Shown here one piece after another: positions 24,519 to 32,028 of a stretch of DNA of 64,000 bases (position 1 is the first letter of the stretch; the number at the start of each line of letters is the position of its first letter). The DNA is from RGIG7213 sp045124505 (GTDB lineage Bacteria > Bacillota > Clostridia > Oscillospirales > CAG-272). Made by a program: the position numbers and the translations under genes. The DNA lies in assembly GCA_045124505.1 (NCBI GenBank), contig JBGVLZ010000024.1:1-64000 (forward strand), read 5' to 3'. The notes under the pieces are model-generated. The model saw nothing but the letters and a program-made list of their open reading frames with translations. It was not told the origin of the DNA and made no database searches.

Positions 24519-26452
24519 TATATATCAAGATTTGTTACGTATTTTGCGTTTTTCTCGATGAAGTCACGCCTCGGCTCAACCTTGTCGCCCATGAGCGTTG
24601 AGAATATTTCATCGCAACGTCTTGCATCATCGATAGTGACACGGAGGATAGTTCTTCTTTCGGGGTCCATTGTCGTTTCCCAAAGCTCCTCCTTGTCCAT
24701 TTCACCAAGACCTTTAAAGCGTTCAACACGGAAGTTTCCGCCAAGCTCTGCCACGATGGCTTCCTTTTCTTCATCGTTGTATGCGTATTTTTCCGTTTTA
24801 CCCTTTGTAATTCTGTAAAGCGGAGGCATTGCCGAATATACGTGGCCGTCTTCGATGAGCTTCCTCATATAGCGGAAGAACAGCGTCAAAAGCAGTATTC
24901 TGATGTGTGAGCCGTCGACGTCGGCATCCGCCATGATTATAATTTTTCCGTATCTCAATTTGCTTATGTCGAAGTCGGAGCCGATACCGCAGCCTATCGC
25001 CTGAATGATAGGAAGGATGGACTGGTTTGAATAAACCTTGTCCACACGGCTCTTTTCGACGTTCAGAACCTTACCTCTCATGGGAAGTATCGCCTGGAAA
25101 CGGCTGTCACGGCCGTCCTTTGCCGAACCGCCCGCGGAGTCACCCTCGACGAGGAAGAGTTCTGTAAGCTCAGCGCTTCTTTCATGGCAGTCTGCAAGCT
25201 TTCCGGGGAGCTGGAAGCCCTCAAGCGCACCCTTTCTGTTACGTACAGCCTCACGTGCACGGCGTGCTTCCTCTCTTGCCCTTGCGGCAATTATGGATTT
25301 TTCCATTATCGCCTTACCGACAGACGGATTTTCTTCTAAATATTCTTCAAGCTTCTTTGAAACGATGGAATCGACAAACGTCCTTACCTCGCTGTTACCG
25401 AGCTTTGCCTTTGTCTGGCTTTCAAACTGTGCATCGGGAAGCTTTACGGAAATGACAACGCATATACCCTCACGCACGTCCTCGCCCATGAGGTTCTTGT
25501 CGCCGTCCTTGAGAAGCTTGACCTTACGGCCGTAATCGTTCATGACCTTTGTAAGTGCGGTCTTGAAGCCCGTTTCGTGCGTACCGCCCTCGATGGTGGA
25601 CATGTTGTTTGCAAATGTTACTATTGTTTCGCTGAGCGTATCGTTATACTGTATAGCGACCTCGGCTGTCATATCACCCATCTGACCGTTTATGTATATA
25701 ACGTCCTTGTGTACGGGTGTGCAAGCCTTTTTCTCGTTGAGGTATTCGACAAAGCTTCTTATACCGCCCTCGTAGCAGAGGACCTCTGAAACAGGCTCCT
25801 CGCCTCTTTCGTCAATAAGCTCAATGCAGACACCGGCATTGAGGAATGATTGCTCTCTCATTCTGTCAAGCACTGCATCATAGTCGAATACAGTTTCTTC
25901 AAATATCGTCGGGTCGGGCTTGAATCTTACGTAAAGACCGTGCTCGTCACCGCAGTCGCCTTCTTCTTTAAAGGGACGTGCAACGTGGCCCTTTTCAAAG
26001 CGTTCTGTATATCTTCTTCCGCCGTGGCAGTTTGATACCTCTACCCATTCGGACAAGGCATTGACGACTGATGCGCCGACACCGTGCAGACCGCCTGAAA
26101 TTTTGTAACCGCCGCCGCCGAACTTACCGCCTGCATGAAGGACCGTGAATACGACTTCAAGGGTGGGTGTGCCGGTCTTTGCGTTGATTCCCGCAGGGAT
26201 TCCTCGTCCGTCGTCCCTGACAGAACAGCTGTTGTCTGTGTGGAGCGTTACTGTTATCTTTTTACAGTAGCCTGCCATTGCCTCGTCAATGGAGTTATCC
26301 ACTATTTCGTTTATGAGGTGGTGCAAGCCCTTGATGGAGGTAGTACCGATGTACATACCCGGTCTTTTTCTTACAGCCTCAAGGCCTTCGAGGACCTGTA
26401 TCTGCTCGTCACCGTAATTTGCCTGTGCGTTTTTGATGTTGGATTCGTCCAT
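24518..26452 (-). CDS. gyrB: DNA gyrase subunit B
   Basis: GyrB is the ATPase half of gyrase. The 644-residue protein starts with the GHKL ATPase domain ('LEGLEAVRKRPGMYIG', 'EIVDNSIDEAMAG', 'DDGRGIP', 'GLHGVGASVVNALS') and has the TOPRIM domain with 'LVEGDSAGGSAKDGRDS' and 'IIMADADVDGSHIR'. Its length matches the short Gram-positive form. The start codon follows the remB stop with no gap (TAA ATG) and has a GAAAGGAA site. It is followed by the PfkB-like gene with a one-base overlap. Confidence 0.98.
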   Translation of the reverse strand: MDESNIKNAQANYGDEQIQVLEGLEAVRKRPGMYIGTTSIKGLHHLINEIVDNSIDEAMAGYCKKITVTLHTDNSCSVRDDGRGIPAGINAKTGTPTLEVVFTVLHAGGKFGGGGYKISGGLHGVGASVVNALSEWVEVSNCHGGRRYTERFEKGHVARPFKEEGDCGDEHGLYVRFKPDPTIFEETVFDYDAVLDRMREQSFLNAGVCIELIDERGEEPVSEVLCYEGGIRSFVEYLNEKKACTPVHKDVIYINGQMGDMTAEVAIQYNDTLSETIVTFANNMSTIEGGTHETGFKTALTKVMNDYGRKVKLLKDGDKNLMGEDVREGICVVISVKLPDAQFESQTKAKLGNSEVRTFVDSIVSKKLEEYLEENPSVGKAIMEKSIIAARAREEARRAREAVRNRKGALEGFQLPGKLADCHERSAELTELFLVEGDSAGGSAKDGRDSRFQAILPMRGKVLNVEKSRVDKVYSNQSILPIIQAIGCGIGSDFDISKLRYGKIIIMADADVDGSHIRILLLTLFFRYMRKLIEDGHVYSAMPPLYRITKGKTEKYAYNDEEKEAIVAELGGNFRVERFKGLGEMDKEELWETTMDPERRTILRVTIDDARRCDEIFSTLMGDKVEPRRDFIEKNAKYVTNLDI

Positions 26453-26719
26453 TTACACTATTCCTTTCGTGGCTCTCTTTTTGAGAATTTTGGGAGATAT
26501 CTGCGACATATATATCTTGTTTTCGTTATTTTCGTCTGTTAATATGAATGATTTCGGTATCTCAAGGGTGACACTTTCAAGTCTTTTTTCGCTCTGTGCA
26601 ATACGAAGGGCAGAGCGTGTCACCGCCGACACAGTCGATGTGTCCGTGTCAAAGATGCCGATTATATCATCGGAATAAATTATTTTATCGTTTGAAATAA
26701 AAAGGTAGTTGTTTTTCAT
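26453..26719 (-). CDS. remB: Extracellular matrix regulator RemB / DUF370-family protein
   Basis: The 88-residue protein matches the DUF370 family over its whole length ('ISNDKIIYSDDIIGIFD', 'SALRIAQSEKRLESVTLEIPKSFILTDE', 'KIYMSQISPKIL'). In Bacillus, remB (yaaB) sits between recF and gyrB, exactly the position seen here, and RemA/RemB affect biofilm-matrix genes. No good ribosome binding site precedes the ATG, because a repeat array comes almost up to the start. It is directly abutted by gyrB. Confidence 0.88.
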   Translation of the reverse strand: MKNNYLFISNDKIIYSDDIIGIFDTDTSTVSAVTRSALRIAQSEKRLESVTLEIPKSFILTDENNENKIYMSQISPKILKKRATKGIV

Positions 26720-26734
26720 TTTTGTTTATTTAAT

Positions 26735-27018
26735 TCGGGGTGGTGACGTAGGGCGGGTAGCGAAGCGGCGTGAGGGTAATGAATGACATGCCGGTGGCAT
26801 GTCAGAACCCGAACGTGACCGAGCCGCAGCGAGATTTATCTCCCGCCGTTTGAAACCCATTCTTCTTCATTAAAATCAACAAACATACCGCCCGCGGCGG
26901 TGCGCCCTATGCCCGTGGCGGCTCGTACCGAGCCGGGGGGGACGGGCAGGGCGCCGTTTGAAACCCATTTACTCACATTTCATGCGGACGTGCGATGCAC
27001 GCCACGACGGAAGGCTGT
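26735..27018. repeat. REP-like mosaic between recF and remB
   Basis: Contains a GTAGGGCGGG module with a decayed palindrome, a GCGAGATTTATCTC-type tail, a nested poly-C cruciform (26887-26954) and a GGACGTGC-class module. It splits the otherwise tight recF-remB-gyrB group. Confidence 0.85.
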
Positions 27019-28107
27019 TCAATTTATCTGCCCTGCACAAATGTTTATTTTATTATTCACGTCAAACGGTGAGAACAATTCTTCATTACACGAGGTTATT
27101 ATGACCTGACGTCCGTCGAGCTTTGACAAAAGGTACGCTGTGCGCTTTGAGTCAAGCTCCGACAAAACATCGTCGAAAAGGTACACGGGGTATTCGCCCG
27201 TTTCTTCCTTTGATATTTCGCCCTCGGCGAGCTTTGCGGCAAGCGACAGCGACCGCTGCTGTCCCTGTGAGCAGTAAAATCTTGACGATCTGCCGTTTAA
27301 GGTTATTTCAATATCGTCCCTCTGCACACCGTACAGATTCATTTTATACTGTATTTCTTTTTCTACGTTTTCGGTAAAGAGCTTATAAAACGCTTCGTCG
27401 GTCATTTCAGGCACTTCTTTATCAAGGCTGTAAAAGGCTTTGACGTTTTCTTTGCCCTCGCTCATTTCCTCAAGCGATGATGCCATATATTCCCCGAGCT
27501 TTTCGCAGTATTCCATACGTCTTTCGGTGATGTAACGGCATGGGGAAGCTATCTGCTGCGCTAAGACGTCAAAAACGCCGTAATTTGCGTTTTTGCTCTC
27601 CGAGGCATCTTTGATAAGCGCAGCCCTTTGTGAAAGTATCTGCGTGTATTTTTTGAGCATATAGACGTATTTCTTGTCCGTCTGTGAAATTGCCACGTCA
27701 AGAAACAGTCTTCTTTGACTCGGTGAGTCCTTAATGATGGATAAATGGTCGGGGCAGAACAGCACCGCCTTGAAGTTTCCTATAAACTCCGAGGCACGTG
27801 TCACCTCTCCTCCCGATATCTTCATTTTGCGCTTTTCGCCGCGTCTGTAATAAACGGACATGGGAACTTCACGCCCAAATGACTCATAAACTATTTCAAC
27901 GCCGGCACAGCTTCCGTCAAACGGAATTACGTCCGTTTCCTTTTTCATTCTGTACGGCTTGCCTCTTGCAAAAACGTATATGGCTTCAAGCAGGTTCGTT
28001 TTGCCCTGCGCATTGTCGCCCCAGATCACGTTTATGCCGTCCTTGAATTCTATCGTGCCTGCCTTTAAATTGCGGTAGGCACTTATATCTGCTTTAAGTA
28101 ATTTCAA
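27019..28107 (-). CDS. recF: DNA replication and repair protein RecF
   Basis: RecF is an SMC-like ATPase that helps RecO and RecR load RecA at gaps. The 362-residue protein has Walker A 'GDNAQGKTN' (30-38), the signature 'CSQGQQRSLSLAAKLAE' and Walker B 'VYLFDDVLSELD'. The start codon is TTG at 28107, one base after the dnaN stop codon; no upstream ATG fits. The usual small S4-domain gene (yaaA/rlbA) between dnaN and recF is missing here. Confidence 0.97.
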   Translation of the reverse strand: MKLLKADISAYRNLKAGTIEFKDGINVIWGDNAQGKTNLLEAIYVFARGKPYRMKKETDVIPFDGSCAGVEIVYESFGREVPMSVYYRRGEKRKMKISGGEVTRASEFIGNFKAVLFCPDHLSIIKDSPSQRRLFLDVAISQTDKKYVYMLKKYTQILSQRAALIKDASESKNANYGVFDVLAQQIASPCRYITERRMEYCEKLGEYMASSLEEMSEGKENVKAFYSLDKEVPEMTDEAFYKLFTENVEKEIQYKMNLYGVQRDDIEITLNGRSSRFYCSQGQQRSLSLAAKLAEGEISKEETGEYPVYLFDDVLSELDSKRTAYLLSKLDGRQVIITSCNEELFSPFDVNNKINICAGQIN

Positions 28108-28108
28108 T

Positions 28109-29257
28109 TTATCTTGACTGCTGAGGTCTTACGGGGAATACAAAGTACATAAACGACTTGTCAGCATCGTCAGTCGGTGTTATCAGCATACTTGAAAGCG
28201 ATGTTGTAAAGCCGAGCTTTACAGTATCGGCTTCAATTGCCCTGAAGCTGTCAAGCAAAAATCTGCAGTTGAAGCTTATTTCAAGATCCTCGCCCTCGTG
28301 CTTGCACGGTATTTCATCGTATACCCTGTTTACAACGGATATACATGATATCTTCATCGTGTCGCCGTAGAGGTTGAGAGTTACACTGCTTCTGACTCTG
28401 CCTGCGTCGCTGTCCTCGGTTACAAGGAGCGCACGCTCAAGGCTTTCACGCAGACTGTGCGTGTTTATCTCCACGTTTATCGGGCAGTCCTTCGGGATAA
28501 ATCTGTCGTATTCGATATAGTCGCCGTCGATCTGTCTTGTGTAAAAGCACATTCCGTCACGCATGAACATGATGTGCTTAAGACCCTTTACGACCTTTAT
28601 CTTCTCGTCTGTATCAAGTAAAAACTTCTGTATTTCGGGAAGCGCACGGCGTGCGATTATGAAATTAAGATTCATATAAGAGCCGTCGACGTTCTGGTTT
28701 TCCATTTCGCAGTCCTCAAACCTCTGCGCAAAGCGGAAGCCGTCAAGCGCTGTTATTCTGACGCTTTCATCTCTTATCTGAAAATATGCGCCGTTAAGCT
28801 GGAGCTTCTGATGGTTGTCGGCAACTGCAAACGATGTCTGCGCAATAAGTCTTTTAAGTGTTTTCTGGCTTATTGTGAATGAATAATCTCCCGAAAGCTC
28901 AGGCGTGCCGGGGAATTTGTTACCCTCAATACATACGACCTCAAATTTACTGTTACCCGACATGATCTTTGCAATATTTTTGTCGGATACGTCTATAATA
29001 ATATCGTCGGGCATATTCTTTGTGATGTTCAAAAGCTTCTGTGCGCTGATTATATAACATCCCGGAGTCTGCACGTCGGCATCGATTACAGTTTCAAAGC
29101 CCTTTTCAACGTCAAATGACGTGATAACGCATTTGTCACTGCCCTGTGTTTTAAGTCTTATACCTTGGATTACTTTATTTTCGCCTCTTGTCGATACGGC
29201 ACCCATGGCGGGAAGCAAAGCGTTCAACAATGTGGATTTCTCAAAAACGATTCTCAT
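28109..29257 (-). CDS. dnaN: DNA polymerase III beta subunit (sliding clamp)
   Basis: The 382-residue clamp protein has three clamp domains, starting 'MRIVFEKSTLLNALLPAMGAVSTR' and ending in the standard 'DADKSFMYFVFPVRPQ' C-terminus (family form YVIMPMR). It tethers the replicative polymerase to DNA. A GAGAGGAAC site precedes the start. It lies between oriC and recF and is cotranscribed with recF, at one base of spacing. Confidence 0.97.
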   Translation of the reverse strand: MRIVFEKSTLLNALLPAMGAVSTRGENKVIQGIRLKTQGSDKCVITSFDVEKGFETVIDADVQTPGCYIISAQKLLNITKNMPDDIIIDVSDKNIAKIMSGNSKFEVVCIEGNKFPGTPELSGDYSFTISQKTLKRLIAQTSFAVADNHQKLQLNGAYFQIRDESVRITALDGFRFAQRFEDCEMENQNVDGSYMNLNFIIARRALPEIQKFLLDTDEKIKVVKGLKHIMFMRDGMCFYTRQIDGDYIEYDRFIPKDCPINVEINTHSLRESLERALLVTEDSDAGRVRSSVTLNLYGDTMKISCISVVNRVYDEIPCKHEGEDLEISFNCRFLLDSFRAIEADTVKLGFTTSLSSMLITPTDDADKSFMYFVFPVRPQQSR

Positions 29258-29636
29258 GTTCGTTCCTCTCTATGATATGGATACATATGGATACTTATGG
29301 AAGATAGTAGTAGTAGTAGGGGGTGTGGAAAATGTGGATATCTCCGTTTGCCCTCTGTTTATGCGCATTTTCTGACATTTTGCGCTGTGGATTCACTGTT
29401 GGATGTCTGATGATGAAATGTGGAAAACGATTTTTGTCATTTTTCTTCGTTTTTTGTCTTCACGTTTGTCCACATCGGAACAAAAAGTATTCAACATCAT
29501 ATTCTTCAGCTTGTCAACATAGTTGTAAACATTCCCGAAAAAAGGAGGAATATGTCCACATATGTGTGGAATGATGTGGATTTCTTTGTGGAAAATGTGG
29601 ATAAGTCTGTGGTTTTTCTGTTGGAATACGTTTGAA
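29258..29636. other. oriC: Chromosomal replication origin oriC (dnaA-dnaN intergenic)
   Basis: About ten DnaA boxes or near-boxes are visible. The consensus TGTGGATAA is at 29596-29604, directly behind TGTGGAAAA at 29587-29595. The other end has the same tandem pair: TGTGGAAAA 29324-29332 and TGTGGATAT 29333-29341. Others are at 29386, 29419, 29466 (reverse), 29552 (reverse), 29565, 29575 and 29608. Five TAG triplets at 29305-29319, then a short G-run, abut the 29324 pair, matching the DnaA-trio unwinding element. AT-rich DNA lies between box clusters. The conserved dnaA-dnaN setting supports the call. Confidence 0.92.
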
Positions 29637-31139
29637 CTACATTTTAATTTCGTTTTCTATTTCCTCAATTTCCCTCTCAAACAGCGGTTCTGACTTCATT
29701 TTTGTTTCCACAACGTCAATTGAGTTCATGATTGTGGAATGATCACGTCCGAACAGCGCGCCTATCTGCTTGAGTGAGTACGGCGTGTACTTTCTTATAA
29801 GGAATATTACGATATGGCGTGCGGAGGTTATCTCCTTACGCTTACTCTTGCTTTTTATCTCGTTTTCGTCCACATTCAGCTTCTTTGCGACCGTTTTGAA
29901 TATACGGTCCGTTATGACCTGAGGCGATACGTCGAGATTCATCATGTCGGCAATTGCCTTTTTCGTCATATCGTACGTTATCGGAATACCGTAAAGTGCG
30001 CTGGTTGCGGCAATTTTCTTAAGCGAGCCTTCTATCTGTCTTATGTTTCTGCTTAAATTTTCAGCTAAAAGCGTTACGACATCGTTGGGGATGTCCATGT
30101 TGTACGATTCCGCCTTGCTTTTTATGATCGCGGCGCGAAGCTCATAGTCAGGCGGCTGGATGTCAGCCATAAGTCCCATTTCAAAACGGTTCTGGAGTCT
30201 GTCCTGAAGCGTCTGAATTTCTCTGGGGGGCTTGTCCGATGCTAAAATTATCTGCTTATGCTCCTCGTAAAGAGCGTTGAACGTGTGGAAAAATTCCTCC
30301 TGCACGCTTTCCTTGCCTGCGATGAACTGTATATCGTCGACGAGAAGCACATCGATCGTTCTGTACTTGTTACGGAATATAACAGGGCCGTTTTTTGTAC
30401 GCAGGCTTTCAATAAGCTGATTTGTAAATTCCTCACCCTTGACGTAAATTATCTTCAGGTCGGGGTTTCTTGTCAGAAGCTCGTTTGTAATGGCATAAAG
30501 CAGGTGCGTTTTGCCAAGACCGCTGGGACCGTATACAAACAGGGGGTTCCATGCAGTAAACGGATTTGTCGCCACGGCATAGCACGCATTGTATACAAAG
30601 CGGTTTGATGAGCCTACTATGTAATTGTCAAATGTGTAATCGTCGTTTATCTGTGTTTTGAGGTTTATTTTTGCAGAAAGCTGTGACTCCTCTGTTGTTT
30701 CCTCGGGAGCTTCCTTTTCGTGCGTTGTAAAGAAGTTGAGCTCACTGCCGTTTGCCATAAGAGCATTTGAGCCCTGCTTTGCACCCTCCTCGGTGCCTTT
30801 GGAATACTGTCTTGAATAGATATCTCCGCCGAATTCGGGGTTTTCAAGATCGTATTCGATATCCTTTTTTATCTGCTTAATGTTTTTTGAATCCTTATCC
30901 TGAGCGTATATGTAAATTACCTTGAATTCGCCAAGCACCTTATGCAAAAGCCTTTCAAGCAGTCTTGTTTCGTCCCTGACGAAATCAAGCGTTGCCGTCG
31001 TCGGCGTCATAATTATTGCGTACTGCGATTCTATGTCAACTATCTGCATGTCCGAAAACCAGGAATTGACCTTTATTTCGGAGATATTTTTTCTAAGCTC
31101 TGTAAGGACACCGTTCCATATATCTTCGTATGTAGTCAT
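29637..31139 (-). CDS. dnaA: Chromosomal replication initiator protein DnaA
   Basis: DnaA binds oriC boxes and opens the origin. The 500-residue protein has domain I (1-90), an extended acidic linker (about 95-165), the AAA+ domain with Walker A 'GPSGLGKTH' (204-212) and Walker B 'VLLVDDIQFI', and the C-terminal box-binding domain with the signature 'ARHIVIFLIRKYTPYSLKQIGALFGRDHSTI'. It is longer than many orthologues because of the linker. dnaN follows after oriC. Upstream, rpmH, usually divergent from dnaA in Firmicutes, is replaced by a repeat array. No DnaA boxes were seen upstream. Confidence 0.98.
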   Translation of the reverse strand: MTTYEDIWNGVLTELRKNISEIKVNSWFSDMQIVDIESQYAIIMTPTTATLDFVRDETRLLERLLHKVLGEFKVIYIYAQDKDSKNIKQIKKDIEYDLENPEFGGDIYSRQYSKGTEEGAKQGSNALMANGSELNFFTTHEKEAPEETTEESQLSAKINLKTQINDDYTFDNYIVGSSNRFVYNACYAVATNPFTAWNPLFVYGPSGLGKTHLLYAITNELLTRNPDLKIIYVKGEEFTNQLIESLRTKNGPVIFRNKYRTIDVLLVDDIQFIAGKESVQEEFFHTFNALYEEHKQIILASDKPPREIQTLQDRLQNRFEMGLMADIQPPDYELRAAIIKSKAESYNMDIPNDVVTLLAENLSRNIRQIEGSLKKIAATSALYGIPITYDMTKKAIADMMNLDVSPQVITDRIFKTVAKKLNVDENEIKSKSKRKEITSARHIVIFLIRKYTPYSLKQIGALFGRDHSTIMNSIDVVETKMKSEPLFEREIEEIENEIKM

Positions 31140-31189
31140 TTTGTATGTCCTTTCATTTTAAAATCGATTTTGTATATTTTATACTCGTT

Positions 31190-31745
31190 TAATTCGGGGT
31201 GATGCCGTAGGGGACGACGTCCTCGACGTCCCGTTTAAACCCATTTACACTCGTTTCATGCGGACGTGCGATGCACGCCCCTACGGAAGGCGTTCAATGC
31301 GGGTCATTCGTGAATGACCCCTACGGTCTGTATATTCGGGGTGATGCCGTAGGGCGGGGGTTTATCTCCCGCCGGATGAAACCCATTTATGTTCATTTTA
31401 TGCGGGTCGTCGTGGGCGCCGACCCCTACAAAGGCGTTCAATGCGGACGTGCAATGCACGCCCCTACAAAGGCGTTTCATGCTCATTTAATTCGGGGTGG
31501 TGCCTGTAGGGGCGGTTCACGAACCGCCCGTATGAAACCCGTTTAATATAACACCTCATCCGTCTGTAAATGTGTTTAATTTTCACGGGACGTCGAGGAC
31601 GTCGTCCCCTACGGAAGGCGTTTAATGCGGACGTGCGATGCACGCCCCTACGGTATAACGATATTCGCACAGCGAATATCATTTCATGTTTGTTTTACAA
31701 ACATTTCAAGCGGCACCGCCGCATTTCATGCCGCAGGCATTTCAT
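31190..31745. repeat. REP-like mosaic with hairpin chain upstream of dnaA
   Basis: At least nine modules: GGGACG, GGACGTGC (three), GGGTCATTC/GAATGACCC, GGCGGG, GGGTCG/CGACCC, GGGCGGTTC and others. They are followed by a chain of four hairpins spaced by ATTTCA (31660-31745): GATATTCGC/GCGAATATC, TGTTTGT/ACAAACA, GCGGC/GCCGC and TGCC/GGCA. From 31746 to 31932 the DNA is AT-rich and I see no feature. ORFs called here are repeat-derived. Confidence 0.88.
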
Positions 31746-31932
31746 TCAATATGATGAAACCCGTTTGTGCCCATTTAATTCGTGATGGTGCCGCATGGGC
31801 GTATTTGATGAAAACATTACATCACTATATATTATACCACATTTTATACTAAATTACAATATATAATTTATAATTTAATTAAAGAAATATTTATAAATAA
31901 ATTTTTGAAAGACTATAATTTTAAAAAACGTA

Positions 31933-31961
31933 TTGATTTATTCACCCCTGTATGATATAAT
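31933..31961 (+). promoter_or_regulatory. Promoter of nadE-glyA
   Basis: TTGATT at 31933-31938, 17-base spacer, TATAAT at 31956-31961, 67 bases before the start codon. Confidence 0.78.
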
Positions 31962-32028
31962 GGGGCGAAAATATGTTTTTCCGCTTTAATGCGGTAAAAT
32001 AAAAACAAATTTTGAAAGAGGATCTTAT

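Noticed and set aside
31271..31852. Several overlapping ORFs with HAPT/RTCDARPYG-type peptides upstream of dnaA
   Set aside because: Translations of GTAG modules in different frames, with no coding signal. Only the RAYT genes use such peptides in a real protein.
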